Source: Clostridia bacterium
Lineage (GTDB): Bacteria; Bacillota; Clostridia; Oscillospirales; Butyricicoccaceae
DNA length: 64,000 nt
Direction: 5' to 3'
Assembly (NCBI GenBank): GCA_021205365.1
Contig: JAJPXP010000015.1
Span: forward strand, 1 to 64,000
Shown here: in pieces, positions 42,595 through 51,959 of the stretch
Layout of the letters: every line of letters starts with the position of its first letter
Position numbering within the stretch: the stretch's first letter is position 1
Made by a program: the position numbers and the translations under genes
Notes under the pieces: generated by a model
The model's database searches: none
Seen by the model: the letters and a program-made list of their open reading frames with translations, nothing else
Told to the model about the DNA's origin: nothing

Positions 42595-44211
42595 TCAGAT
42601 CAGCAGATCGGTATCCTTGTCATCGCAATAGCGGTGCAGGGTGGCGCGCACCGCACCCGGGCCAGCAATCAGCTGATTGAAGAAATCAATGATGCGTTCG
42701 CCGCAGCCAACTTCGAAGGTGTTCAGGCCGAACAGCATACGGTCAGACAGGATCGGATACAGCTGCTCATATTTTGCTTCTCCGCCAAGTGTGATGCCTT
42801 CCAGCTTTTTCTGCAGGGATTCCATCAGCGGATCAGGGCTGAGCTGCATCGGTTCTCCGTTGTCATCCACACCCAGCAGATAACGCAGCCAGCCTGCAAT
42901 GGCAAGCGGGATAAAGCGCAGATGGGATACACGATGCATCGGAACAGGAGAATTATAATAATTACTGAGGATCTTACCGTAACGGGTGCTGATCTTCTGA
43001 GAGGTGTCGATCATAATACGGGAACACGTATCATTCAGATACGGATTTGGATAACGGATTGTCAAAATTTCATGAATAAACTCATGAGGATCAAGTACAC
43101 CCGGGTCAGCACCAAGCGGCATGCATTCTGCATTGCTCAGATTGGTAATAAAGGTGCGGATATCATCATCACGTACGGTACAGTTGATGGTTTCATAGCC
43201 CAGCAGGGAGCCGAAAGACGCCATAGCAGTATCCATCGGGTTCAGCGTGGAGCAGGCTTTCATTTCCATACTCTTTTCAACGATACGGCCAGATGTGAAG
43301 ATGGTACCGAGCTGCTCAAGCGGCGGATGCCCATTCGGGAACAGATCCTCCATCAGCAGATACTGCGGAGATTCCGTATTGACGAAGCAGGCGATCTTGG
43401 TACCCTTGGCGGTTACTTTTGGCTTTACCATTTCCAGACCGTCCTCACGGAGAACAGATGCAATCTTCGGGCTTGGGAACGGTGTGATCTTATCAATCAT
43501 TGTACGTGGGAAGGAAACATGTCCCGTCAGATAAGAGAATTCTGTTGCATCAATCTTACTCTTCTGGAACCAGCAGGTGATGATTTCCAGCATAGCACGC
43601 TGCAGGCGGTGACCATTGTTGAAGCAGTTATCCATGGAAACCAGTGCAATCGGAGTGCCGCATGCATGCATACGCTGCAGGCACAGGCTTGCCAGCTTGC
43701 CCATAAAGCTCTGGCAGTGATCCGGGCCGTTGTCCATATCTGCCTGAACATCTGGATAATAATTTTTATTGGAATCACGCAGAATGTAGGCTTTTTCTGT
43801 AATGGTCAGGGAAACCATCTGCAGGGACGGATTGCAGAAAATTTCGGAAACACGGTCTGCATCGATGCTCAGTTTCAGCGATTCGGCAATCGAACCGATG
43901 ACTTCTTTTTTGAGTGCACCGTCAACATATAGGGTAACGCAAATCGCCAGGTTATCAAACGGGCGATATACCTTATCAATGATTTCCTCATCATATGCTT
44001 CGCAGCAGATAATACCCTTGTTTGTCAAACCTGCTGTCAGCATACGCTGCGCAAGTACAGCCGGGAACGCACGGAATACGTTGCCGGCGCCGATATGCAG
44101 CCAGGTTGGATTTTCCCTGGTTTTTGCACGCATAGTATTAATGTCATAATCCGGGAGGCGGTAACCCTTCCAGTTAACCTTCTTTTCCAGATTTTCGAGG
44201 CTTAATTTCAT
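42595..44211 (-). CDS. Mannitol dehydrogenase family oxidoreductase (fructuronate reductase/UxuB-like)
   Basis: 538 residues. N-terminal Rossmann part (WLHIGAGNVFRAFPAVLAQR), and the polyol dehydrogenase C-terminal region with MKACSTLNPMDTAMASFGSL. The family reduces fructuronate, tagaturonate or fructose with NAD(P)H. In homologues the LNPxx string usually carries His where Asp stands here, which may affect catalysis. ATG 44211 chosen from AGGAATGGTGAG upstream. It stands alone, convergent with the ABC operon. The plus-strand open frame across it is a shadow. Confidence 0.88.
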   Translation of the reverse strand: MKLSLENLEKKVNWKGYRLPDYDINTMRAKTRENPTWLHIGAGNVFRAFPAVLAQRMLTAGLTNKGIICCEAYDEEIIDKVYRPFDNLAICVTLYVDGALKKEVIGSIAESLKLSIDADRVSEIFCNPSLQMVSLTITEKAYILRDSNKNYYPDVQADMDNGPDHCQSFMGKLASLCLQRMHACGTPIALVSMDNCFNNGHRLQRAMLEIITCWFQKSKIDATEFSYLTGHVSFPRTMIDKITPFPSPKIASVLREDGLEMVKPKVTAKGTKIACFVNTESPQYLLMEDLFPNGHPPLEQLGTIFTSGRIVEKSMEMKACSTLNPMDTAMASFGSLLGYETINCTVRDDDIRTFITNLSNAECMPLGADPGVLDPHEFIHEILTIRYPNPYLNDTCSRIMIDTSQKISTRYGKILSNYYNSPVPMHRVSHLRFIPLAIAGWLRYLLGVDDNGEPMQLSPDPLMESLQKKLEGITLGGEAKYEQLYPILSDRMLFGLNTFEVGCGERIIDFFNQLIAGPGAVRATLHRYCDDKDTDLLI

Positions 44212-44452
44212 TCTATATCTCACCATTCCTTTGTAATCAGCCAAAATAATATTAACATTATCTATAGTATACCAAACATGCGCAAGCATTTCCAGTCAAT
44301 TCGCACAAAAAGTGAAAGAGTTCGGGCCTGAATTTACAATGCGAATGTCGCAACGAGGCAATTGGTTTGATTCTCTGGCTATATAGGGAAAAATCAATAG
44401 ATCAAAGAAAATATATTGATGGTATGAACCGGTATTTCGAAAACAGATCAAT

Positions 44453-44488
44453 AAAAATCCCGTCTGACTTTAGCCAGACGGGATTTTT
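44453..44488 (-). terminator. Terminator of tRNA-Gly
   Basis: AAATCCCGTCTG pairs with CAGACGGGATTT, with T-runs on both strands. Confidence 0.8.
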
Positions 44489-44496
44489 GATGTACT

Positions 44497-44570
44497 TGGA
44501 GCAGGTAACGGGAGTCGAACCCGCTTATGCAGCTTGGGAAGCTGCCGTTCTACCGGTGAACTATACCTGC
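44497..44570 (-). tRNA. tRNA-Gly (anticodon CCC)
   Basis: On the minus strand GCAGGTA pairs with TACCTGC, the anticodon arm GCAGC-TTCCCAA-GCTGC gives CCC, the T arm is GGTTCGACT, and CCA is encoded (44499-44497). Confidence 0.95.
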
Positions 44571-44578
44571 GTACATTT

Positions 44579-44607
44579 AGTTTACCATTTTGAAAGAGAA
44601 AAATCAA
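44579..44607 (-). promoter_or_regulatory. Promoter of tRNA-Gly
   Basis: On the minus strand TTGATT (44607-44602) and TAAACT (44584-44579), 17 bp spacer. Confidence 0.65.
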
Positions 44608-44657
44608 TACATAAATAATACATTTGTTATGCTGCAAAAAAGGTCGAAAGAAAAAAC

Positions 44658-44683
44658 GCCTGCTCATTTTCGCTGAAACAGGC
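44658..44683 (-). terminator. Isolated terminator-like hairpin
   Basis: On the minus strand GCCTG pairs with CAGGC and is followed by GTTTTTTC. No gene ends here on that strand, so it may terminate a small RNA or be incidental. Confidence 0.4.
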
Positions 44684-44766
44684 ACTGAAAGGATTAATCA
44701 GCTTGTATGCTGTTATCTTCTTCAGATATGCTTTGGGCAGTTGAGTGATATTCCTGTTCACAAATA

Positions 44767-44795
44767 TTGATTTTCAGCATTCTGTATAGTATAAT
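44767..44795 (+). promoter_or_regulatory. Promoter of the TetR gene
   Basis: TTGATT (44767-44772) and TATAAT (44790-44795), 17 bp spacer. Confidence 0.75.
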
Positions 44796-44829
44796 ACAAT
44801 AGAAGAAAATATGTACGGAGGAATCCGCA

Positions 44830-45399
44830 ATGGCTGCACAAAAAGAAGACAGAAGAATTCGGAGAACCAAGCGTCTGTTGCGCCAGGCTCTTGCAGAAAT
44901 TATGAATGAAAAGGAATTTAAAGACATTACGGTAAAGGAGATCACGGATCGGGCTGATCTCAACCGAGGCACCTTTTATTTCCATTATACGGATACATAT
45001 GATCTGCGGGAAAAGATTGAAGATGAACTGGTACATGATTTTGAGGAGCTGATTTCCAGCTATCAGCCAACACAGGAAAACTATTCTGCAAAATCGGTAG
45101 TGGAACAGGCGGTCAGCTTTGTAGAGGAGCAGAAATTTCTCGTTCGTACGTTATTTCAGCGCAGTTCAGATAGTGGTTTGCAGGCAAAGTTCACAAAGGT
45201 TATTGAAGATGCTGTTATCAGAATACGTGCGCAAATGCGGATCAATGAAAACGCACAGAACAGGCCGTATCATTGCAGATTTATATCTTATGGCATTATC
45301 GGATGTATGAACCTGTGGCTGCAGGGGGTAGACGGCATGACGGGAGAAGGTCTCGTGGATGAGCTGGATGAAATGATTAATTGTTTTCTGAAAGAATAA
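44830..45399 (+). CDS. TetR/AcrR family regulator
   Basis: 189 residues. Helix-turn-helix at about 12-58 (RRTKRLLRQALAEIMNEKEF, TVKEITDRADLNRGTFYFHY), then a helical ligand-binding domain. The C-terminal part resembles the TetR_C regulators of DhaS-like proteins. TACGGAGGA precedes the ATG. No clear target next to it. Confidence 0.92.
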   Translation: MAAQKEDRRIRRTKRLLRQALAEIMNEKEFKDITVKEITDRADLNRGTFYFHYTDTYDLREKIEDELVHDFEELISSYQPTQENYSAKSVVEQAVSFVEEQKFLVRTLFQRSSDSGLQAKFTKVIEDAVIRIRAQMRINENAQNRPYHCRFISYGIIGCMNLWLQGVDGMTGEGLVDELDEMINCFLKE

Positions 45400-45404
45400 A
45401 ATAG

Positions 45405-45438
45405 AGCAGCCGACGGCAAAATACCGTCGGCTTTTGTT
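45405..45438. terminator. Bidirectional terminator after the TetR gene
   Basis: AGCCGACGG pairs with CCGTCGGCT, followed by TTTTG on plus and GCTCTATTTT on minus; serves the TetR gene and the convergent small gene. Confidence 0.8.
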
Positions 45439-45440
45439 TC

Positions 45441-45635
45441 TCACTCTACTATTTTTTCTACTGCATCTGCAGCTTCGTGTGCGGCATGGCTGACCATTCC
45501 GGCTGTACGGTGTGCTGTGCGGGAAACCGTTTGTCCCGCGCTTGTTCCAGCGAGCTTGTAATTGATTGCCATAGCTGCTGCCGCTGCGCCTGCAAGTCCG
45601 GTGAAAATACCGGCTGTAAACATACCTGTACTCAT
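45441..45635 (-). CDS. Small Ala-rich membrane-associated protein
   Basis: 64 residues. One hydrophobic segment (GIFTGLAGAAAAAMAINYKL) and a polar helix rich in Ala, His and Thr (HRTAGMVSHAAHEAADAVEK). It looks like the small YtxH-type or phage-shock-like helices but no family match is certain. Start ATG 45635 with GGAAAGGTGG upstream. Confidence 0.6.
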   Translation of the reverse strand: MSTGMFTAGIFTGLAGAAAAAMAINYKLAGTSAGQTVSRTAHRTAGMVSHAAHEAADAVEKIVE

Positions 45636-45811
45636 ATCTGTTCATTCCACCTTTCCAGTCATGTGCCTGTAGTTTGTCCGATCTGTCGGATTGTATGCGG
45701 AATTTGCCGAAAAAATGGCGAATTTGTATGTTTTTTTGCATATTGACAAAAAAATGGAACAAAATCGTCACATCCTGTGCATTCTGACGGAAAGTTTGCA
45801 GCATAAATCCG

Positions 45812-45840
45812 TTTACAAAATGCAAACCGCGGTATATAAT
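45812..45840 (+). promoter_or_regulatory. Promoter of the pyr operon
   Basis: TTTACA (45812-45817) and TATAAT (45835-45840), 17 bp spacer. Confidence 0.8.
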
Positions 45841-45849
45841 AATGGACAG

Positions 45850-45986
45850 AAAAAGCACCTTTAAAGCTGTTCCCGTGAGTTCAGCAAGGCGTTCGGATAG
45901 GGTAATTGCAGGAGTATGCAGGAGTAGACTGCCCCTGTGGATTTACGGCTTCCCGTCGGATGGTGCGGGCAGGCCGTTTTTTTGTT
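45850..45986 (+). promoter_or_regulatory. PyrR-dependent attenuator
   Basis: The PyrR-binding hairpin is at 45858-45889: CCTT and GCTG pair with CAGC and AAGG, and the loop side reads TTCCCGTGAGTTCAG, the UCCxGxGAG signature. A terminator (ACGGC and CCCG against CGGG and GGCCGT, then seven T) ends at about 45983. UMP-bound PyrR should stabilise the hairpin and permit termination. Details of the antiterminator pairing were not worked out. Confidence 0.8.
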
Positions 45987-46010
45987 GTTGGGCAGAAGGA
46001 AGGATTATGG

Positions 46011-46553
46011 ATGGAGCAAGTCAAGAAAGCGGAAATTATGGACGAAGGAGCTATGCGGCGTGCAGTCAACCGGATTTCCTATGAGATCATCGAACATAAT
46101 CACGGCGCATCCAATCTTGTTTTAGCAGGTGTACGTACACGGGGTGTATTTCTGGCAGAACGCATGGCAGATAAAATTGCAGAGGTGGAAGGAACCCGTC
46201 CACAGGTTATTTCACTGGATATCACGGGATTCCGGGATGATAAACCGGAGGAGCAGAGTGACATTCCGCTTCCGGCAATTGAAGAAATCTACAGAAAAAC
46301 TGTAATTATTGTAGACGATGTACTGTATACGGGACGGACTGTCCGGGCAGCAATGGAAGTGGTTCTGCGCATGGGACGTGCGCAGCGCATTCAGCTGGCG
46401 GCGCTGATTGACCGGGGACACCGGGAACTGCCAATCCGCCCGGATTACGTCGGGAAAAACCTGCCGACCTCACATGCAGAGATGGTTCGTGTAAATATGA
46501 AGGAATTTGATGGAAAAGACAGCGTTGTTATTCTGACCGGCGCTGGAAGCTGA
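46011..46553 (+). CDS. pyrR: Bifunctional pyr operon regulator / uracil phosphoribosyltransferase PyrR
   Basis: 180 residues. The PRPP-binding motif VIIVDDVLYTGRT lies at about 98-110; RVRTRG-like GVRTRGVFLAERM and ALIDRGHRELPI are conserved in PyrR. Start ATG 46011 follows AAGGAAGG. It senses UMP and binds the leader just upstream. First gene of pyrR-pyrF-carA-carB. Confidence 0.95.
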   Translation: MEQVKKAEIMDEGAMRRAVNRISYEIIEHNHGASNLVLAGVRTRGVFLAERMADKIAEVEGTRPQVISLDITGFRDDKPEEQSDIPLPAIEEIYRKTVIIVDDVLYTGRTVRAAMEVVLRMGRAQRIQLAALIDRGHRELPIRPDYVGKNLPTSHAEMVRVNMKEFDGKDSVVILTGAGS

Positions 46554-46588
46554 TGGAAAAACAGATGGAAAGATCAGGAGGAAAAGAT

Positions 46589-47497
46589 ATGTCTGTCAAC
46601 ACACTGGTAAAAAAAATCAGGGAAAAGAACAATCCGACTGTAGCAGGTCTGGATGCACGTCTGGAATACATTCCGGAGTATATTACAGAAAAGTATGTTG
46701 CTGAATATGGCAAGACATTGAAAGCTGCTGCTGCCAGCATGATGGAGTTTAACAAGGGCCTGATCGATGCCTTGTATGATATTGTACCGGCAATCAAGCC
46801 ACAGGCCGCTTATTATGAACTGCTTGGTCCGGAAGGTGCGGTTGTCCTGCGTGATACCATCGCATATGCACATGAAAAGGGCATGTATGTCATTGCCGAC
46901 ATCAAGCGCAATGACATTGGTGCTACCGCTACCGCATATGCACAGGCCTATCTGGGCTGCAGTGAGGTTTGTGGTGAAAGCCTGCCGGTTTATGATAGTG
47001 ACTCCTGCACAGTCAACGCATACCTCGGCACCGATGGCATCAATCCGTTCCTGACCGAGTGCAAAAACCGCGATAAGGGCATTTATGTGCTGGTGAAAAC
47101 TTCTAATAAGTCCTCCGGTGAATTCCAGAACCGTTTGATGGGCGAGCATCCGCTGTATGTCCGCATGGCGGAAAAGGTTGCTGAGTGGGGCGCTGAGCTG
47201 ATGACAGACTGCGGTTACTCTCAGGTAGGCGCGGTTGTCGGTGCAACGTATCCGGAGGAACAGAAGATTATCCGTAAGATGATCCCGCACAGCTATTTCC
47301 TTGTACCAGGATATGGCGCACAGGGTGCGACCGCAAAGGATATTGCCAATGCATTTAACCCGGATGGACTGGGCGCAATTGTCAATTCCTCCCGCGGCAT
47401 TATGTGTGCATGGAAGAAGTGCGAGCTGGATTATCAGGAGGCTGCACGTCAGGAAGCCATCCGCATGCGTGATGATATTGTAAGCGCAATTAAGTAA
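46589..47497 (+). CDS. pyrF: Orotidine 5'-phosphate decarboxylase
   Basis: 302 residues, the long type-2 class. The catalytic DIKRNDIG string (Asp-Lys-Asp) is present, with GLDARLEYIPEYI at the start and VPGYGAQGAT near the phosphate site. It converts OMP to UMP. ATG 46589 follows AGGAGGAA. Confidence 0.95.
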   Translation: MSVNTLVKKIREKNNPTVAGLDARLEYIPEYITEKYVAEYGKTLKAAAASMMEFNKGLIDALYDIVPAIKPQAAYYELLGPEGAVVLRDTIAYAHEKGMYVIADIKRNDIGATATAYAQAYLGCSEVCGESLPVYDSDSCTVNAYLGTDGINPFLTECKNRDKGIYVLVKTSNKSSGEFQNRLMGEHPLYVRMAEKVAEWGAELMTDCGYSQVGAVVGATYPEEQKIIRKMIPHSYFLVPGYGAQGATAKDIANAFNPDGLGAIVNSSRGIMCAWKKCELDYQEAARQEAIRMRDDIVSAIK

Positions 47498-47567
47498 ATT
47501 ATCCCATTATATACTACAATCCATTATAAATTATTGTTTCTTTCTCGAAAAAAGGAGTGTTTGGAAC

Positions 47568-48665
47568 TTGAAGAAGGCCTATCTCCTGCTGGCTGACGGA
47601 ACGCTGTTTGAAGGCGTCAGTGTCGGTGCAGAGGGCGTATCTATTGCAGAAATCGTATTCAATACCGGCATGGCAGGCTATCAGGAAGTCCTGACTGACC
47701 CGTCTTACTATGGACAGGCTGTCTGCATGACCTATCCGCTGATTGGCAATTATGGCTTGAATGCGGATGATTTTGAATCACGCAAGTGCTGGGTATCGGG
47801 TTTTATTATGCGTGAAGCATGTGCGTATCCGTCCAACTGGCGCTGTGACCGTTCTCTTGATGCATATCTGAAAAAGGAAGGCATCGTCGGCCTGGCTGGT
47901 ATCGATACCCGCCGTCTGACTCGCATCCTGCGCAGCAGCGGCGTTATGAATGGTATTCTGTATTCGGAAGGCTATGAGCCGGATGCGGAACAGATTGCTG
48001 AAATGAAGGCATATAAGGTAACGAATGCAGTTAAGACGGTTACCATCGATGCACCGGCGGTATATCCGGCAACGAGCGAGTTCAAACACAGAGTTGCGCT
48101 GCTGGACTTCGGCGTAAAGCGCAATATCCAGCGTGAGCTATGCGCACGCGGCTGTGAAGTAACGGTTCTTCCGGCATATACAGCGCCGGAGGAAATTCTG
48201 AACGGCGGTTATGATGGTATCATGCTTTCCAATGGTCCTGGTGACCCGATGGAAAACACAGAAATTATTGAAAACCTGAAAAAGCTGACTGCCTCCGGTA
48301 TGCCGATCTTTGGCATCTGTCTGGGCCATCAGCTGCTGGCGCTGTCCATTGGTGCAAAGACCCAGAAGATGGTTTTTGGTCACCGCGGTGTCAACCATCC
48401 GGTGAAGGATTTGTCTCAGGATCGCACCTATATCACCAGCCAGAACCATGGCTATGCAGTTTTGGGTGAAACCGTCAATCCGGAAATTGCACGTGTGAGC
48501 CATATCAATCTGAATGACAATACCTGTGAGGGCATTGAACATCTTCATGCACCGATTTTCACAGTACAGTATCATCCGGAAGTAAAGCCGGGTCCGCAGG
48601 ATACGGCATATCTGTTTGATCAGTTTATTTCACTCATGGATGAGAAGAAAGGAGGCGCTCAGTAA
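47568..48665 (+). CDS. carA: Carbamoyl-phosphate synthase small subunit
   Basis: 365 residues. N-terminal CPSase small-chain domain (ADGTLFEGVSVGAEG, FNTGMAGYQEVLTDPSY) and C-terminal class I glutamine amidotransferase with nucleophile Cys in FGICLGHQLLA and His/Glu in YHPEVKPGP. It supplies ammonia to CarB. TTG start after AAAGGAG. Stop overlaps carB by one base. Confidence 0.96.
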   Translation: MKKAYLLLADGTLFEGVSVGAEGVSIAEIVFNTGMAGYQEVLTDPSYYGQAVCMTYPLIGNYGLNADDFESRKCWVSGFIMREACAYPSNWRCDRSLDAYLKKEGIVGLAGIDTRRLTRILRSSGVMNGILYSEGYEPDAEQIAEMKAYKVTNAVKTVTIDAPAVYPATSEFKHRVALLDFGVKRNIQRELCARGCEVTVLPAYTAPEEILNGGYDGIMLSNGPGDPMENTEIIENLKKLTASGMPIFGICLGHQLLALSIGAKTQKMVFGHRGVNHPVKDLSQDRTYITSQNHGYAVLGETVNPEIARVSHINLNDNTCEGIEHLHAPIFTVQYHPEVKPGPQDTAYLFDQFISLMDEKKGGAQ

Positions 48666-51600
48666 TGCCACTGCGTCAGGATATCCATAAAGTAATGGTA
48701 CTCGGCTCTGGTCCGATTGTCATCGGCCAGGCAGCAGAGTTCGACTATGCAGGCACACAGGCATGCCGTGCGCTGCGTGAAGAAGGTTTGGAGGTTGTGC
48801 TGGTAAACTCCAATCCGGCAACCATCATGACCGATAAGGCAATGGCAGATAAGGTTTATATTGAACCGATGACCATTCCATGTGTACAGGAAATTATCAA
48901 GAAAGAACGTCCAGACTCCATCCTGCCGACGCTGGGTGGTCAGACCGGCCTGAATATTGCCATGGATCTGGTTGCAAGCGGCTTTTTGGACGAGTATCAT
49001 GTCAAGCTGCTGGGTGCAAATCCGACGACCATCGACAAGGCGGAAGACCGCCAGATGTTTAAGGACACCATGGAAAAGATCAACGAGCCGATCATTGCAT
49101 CCAAGGTTGTCCACACAGTAGAGGATGCTGTTGCATTTACAAAGGAAATCGGCCTGCCGGTTATCATCCGTCCGGCGTATACACTGGGCGGTACCGGCGG
49201 CGGCATCGCATATACCTGGGATCAGCTGCGTGAGATTGCAGCTTCCGGTATCATGTATTCCCGTGTAGATGAGATCCTGGTCGAGAAGTGTATTGCAGGC
49301 TGGAAGGAAATCGAATACGAAGTCATGCGCGACGGCAAGGGCAACGTTATCACTGTCTGCAACATGGAAAATGTTGACCCGGTTGGCGTGCACACCGGTG
49401 ATTCTGTTGTTGTAGCGCCGAGCCAGACCCTGTGTGATTATGAGTACCAGATGCTGCGTACCTCTGCACTGAAAATCATCACCGAGCTGGGCATTGAAGG
49501 CGGCTGTAACGTACAGTTTGCATTGAATCCGGATTCCTTTGAATATGCTGTTATCGAGGTTAACCCGCGTGTATCCCGTTCCTCTGCGCTGGCTTCCAAG
49601 GCAACGGGTTATCCGATTGCCAAGATTGCTGCTAAGATTGCAGTCGGCTATGGCTTGGATGAACTGACCAATGCTGTCACGGGCAAAACGGTTGCGTGCT
49701 TTGAGCCGACACTGGACTATTGTGTCGTCAAGTTCCCGCGGTGGCCGTTTGATAAGTTTGTTTATGCAGACAAGAGCCTGGGTACTCAGATGAAGGCAAC
49801 CGGTGAGGTCATGTCGATCTCCAACAGCTTTGAGAGCGCGATGATGAAGGCTGTCCGCTCCATCGAAATGAAGGTAGACTCCCTGTCCATGCCGCTGATT
49901 GCAAAGCTCAGCGATGCAGAAATCATTGAGAAGGTAAATACCTGCGATTTCGAGCGTATCTTCTCCATCTGTGAGGCATTCCGCCGCGGTATCATGACCA
50001 TTGATGAGGTACATGATATCACAAAGATTGACACCTGGTTCCTGAACGGATTCATGCGCATCATTGATATGGAGCATACGCTAGAAAATGCAGAGGAACT
50101 GACACCGGAGCTGTATCTGGCAGCAAAGAAATTTGGCTTTACCGATAAGGTTATTGAGCGTCTGTCCCAGAAGTCCGTAGAGGGCCTGACCCGTATGCCG
50201 GTTTACAAAACCGTTGATACCTGTGCTGCTGAATTTGAAGCAGAAACACCATATTATTATTCCACCTATGATGATGAGACGGAAGTCAAGCCGTCAACCG
50301 GAAAGAAAAAGGTTATGGTTCTGGGTTCCGGCCCGATCCGTATTGGCCAGGGTATTGAGTTCGACTACTGCTCGGTTCATTCGGTATGGGCACTGCAGAA
50401 GCTGGGCTGTGAAACCATCATCGTAAATAATAACCCGGAAACCGTATCTACAGACTTTGATACCGCAGACCGTCTGTATTTTGAGCCGCTGACACCGGAG
50501 GATGTTACGGGTATTGTCAACGCAGAAAAGCCGGATGCTGCGATTGTCCAGTTCGGCGGCCAAACTGCGATCAATCTGGCAGAGCATCTGGAAAAGCTTG
50601 GTGTACCGATTCTGGGCACGCCGGCATGGAGCATTGATGCAGCAGAAGACCGTGAAAAGTTCGATGTCATTCTGAATAAGACCGGCATTCCGCGTGCCAA
50701 GGGTGATACTGTCTTTACAGAGGAAGAGGCTGTTGAAGTAGCGGGTAAACTGGGTTATCCGGTTTTGGTACGCCCGTCCTATGTTCTGGGTGGACAGGGC
50801 ATGGAGATTGCCCATAAGGAAGAGGATATCCGCGAATATATGCAGGTTATCACCCGTACAAAGATTGAAAATCCGGTACTGGTTGATAAGTACCTGATGG
50901 GACGTGAAATTGAGGTTGACGCGATCTGTGATGGCGAGGACATTCTGATTCCGGGTATCATGGAACATCTGGAGCGCGCAGGTATCCATTCTGGCGACTC
51001 GATTTCAGTCTATCCGTCCATTACAATTGAGGAAAAGCACAAGAAAACCATCATTGATTATACCAGGAAGCTGGCGAAAGAGCTGGCGGTTCTGGGCCTG
51101 GTTAACATCCAGTTCGTTCTGTATAATGATGAGGTTTACGTTATCGAAGTCAATCCGCGTTCCTCCCGTACGATCCCGTACATTTCCAAGATTACCGGCG
51201 TACCGATGGTTGATCTGGCAACCCGTTGCATGTTCGGTGAAAAGCTGAAGGATATGGGCTGGGGCATCGGGCTGTATCTGGAATGCGAGCACTATGCCGT
51301 TAAGGTTCCGGTATTCTCCTTCCAGAAGTTGCGGGATCTGGATACCCAGCTTGGACCGGAAATGAAGTCTACCGGCGAGGTTCTGGGCGTATCCACTTCC
51401 TTCCGTGAAGCGCTGCTCAAGGGTATGCTGGGTGCAGGCTATGAAATGAAGAAGACTGGCAAGGTTGCCTTTGCTGTCAGCGACGCTGACAAGCAGGAGA
51501 TTATCAACGTTGCAGAACGGTTTGCAGACCTCGGCTTTGAGCTGTATGCAACTACAGGCACTGCAAATGTGCTCAACCGTCATATGATTGCGACCAACTC

Positions 51601-51859
51601 GGTGAACCATATTGACGAGGAATCTCCGAACATTGCGGATCTGGTAAAGTCCGGCGAGATTGATTATGCAATCACGACTTCCATCAAGAGCCGTCATCCG
51701 GAATTGAGCGAGGTGCGTATGCGCCGTCTGGCCGTTGAGCACGCTATTCCATGCCTGACTGCCATCGATACGGCAAATGCACTGCTGCGCTGCCTGGAGG
51801 GCAACACGAACATTGAATCTTGTGAACTGGTTGATATCAATACAGTTCATATTCAGTAA
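48665..51859 (+). CDS. carB: Carbamoyl-phosphate synthase large subunit
   Basis: 1064 residues, the full length. Two ATP-grasp halves start with VMVLGSGPIVIGQAAEFDYA and VMVLGSGPIRIGQGIEFDYC. A C-terminal MGS-like regulatory domain (about 935-1064, YATTGTANVLNRHMIA) is where UMP or IMP usually acts. With CarA it makes carbamoyl phosphate for pyrimidines and arginine; pyrR linkage argues for the pyrimidine role. Confidence 0.97.
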   Translation: MPLRQDIHKVMVLGSGPIVIGQAAEFDYAGTQACRALREEGLEVVLVNSNPATIMTDKAMADKVYIEPMTIPCVQEIIKKERPDSILPTLGGQTGLNIAMDLVASGFLDEYHVKLLGANPTTIDKAEDRQMFKDTMEKINEPIIASKVVHTVEDAVAFTKEIGLPVIIRPAYTLGGTGGGIAYTWDQLREIAASGIMYSRVDEILVEKCIAGWKEIEYEVMRDGKGNVITVCNMENVDPVGVHTGDSVVVAPSQTLCDYEYQMLRTSALKIITELGIEGGCNVQFALNPDSFEYAVIEVNPRVSRSSALASKATGYPIAKIAAKIAVGYGLDELTNAVTGKTVACFEPTLDYCVVKFPRWPFDKFVYADKSLGTQMKATGEVMSISNSFESAMMKAVRSIEMKVDSLSMPLIAKLSDAEIIEKVNTCDFERIFSICEAFRRGIMTIDEVHDITKIDTWFLNGFMRIIDMEHTLENAEELTPELYLAAKKFGFTDKVIERLSQKSVEGLTRMPVYKTVDTCAAEFEAETPYYYSTYDDETEVKPSTGKKKVMVLGSGPIRIGQGIEFDYCSVHSVWALQKLGCETIIVNNNPETVSTDFDTADRLYFEPLTPEDVTGIVNAEKPDAAIVQFGGQTAINLAEHLEKLGVPILGTPAWSIDAAEDREKFDVILNKTGIPRAKGDTVFTEEEAVEVAGKLGYPVLVRPSYVLGGQGMEIAHKEEDIREYMQVITRTKIENPVLVDKYLMGREIEVDAICDGEDILIPGIMEHLERAGIHSGDSISVYPSITIEEKHKKTIIDYTRKLAKELAVLGLVNIQFVLYNDEVYVIEVNPRSSRTIPYISKITGVPMVDLATRCMFGEKLKDMGWGIGLYLECEHYAVKVPVFSFQKLRDLDTQLGPEMKSTGEVLGVSTSFREALLKGMLGAGYEMKKTGKVAFAVSDADKQEIINVAERFADLGFELYATTGTANVLNRHMIATNSVNHIDEESPNIADLVKSGEIDYAITTSIKSRHPELSEVRMRRLAVEHAIPCLTAIDTANALLRCLEGNTNIESCELVDINTVHIQ

Positions 51860-51877
51860 GTTGGATATAGATATATA

Positions 51878-51918
51878 AAAAACAGGCTGTCAGTAAAGCT
51901 GCTGACAGCCTGTTTTGT
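51878..51918. terminator. Terminator after carB
   Basis: AACAGGCTGTCAG pairs with CTGACAGCCTGTT, followed by TTG on plus; A-rich on the left, so it also serves the MFS gene on the minus strand. Confidence 0.85.
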
Positions 51919-51959
51919 CGTTTCGATCACATTTGAGAAAGCGCCATGTTGCATAAGCA

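Noticed and set aside
42583..43932. 449-codon plus-strand open frame
   Set aside because: Lies wholly antisense to the mannitol dehydrogenase-family gene, has no start signals, and its residues (many Ile, His, Asn, Gln, Arg) show a shadow composition.
44684..44755. Possible minus-strand small peptide (GTG start) upstream of the isolated hairpin at 44658
   Set aside because: No ribosome binding site and no coding pattern; the hairpin alone is weak evidence.
48659..50077. 472-codon minus-strand open frame
   Set aside because: Shadow of carB, with His/Asn/Gln/Arg-rich composition and no start signals.
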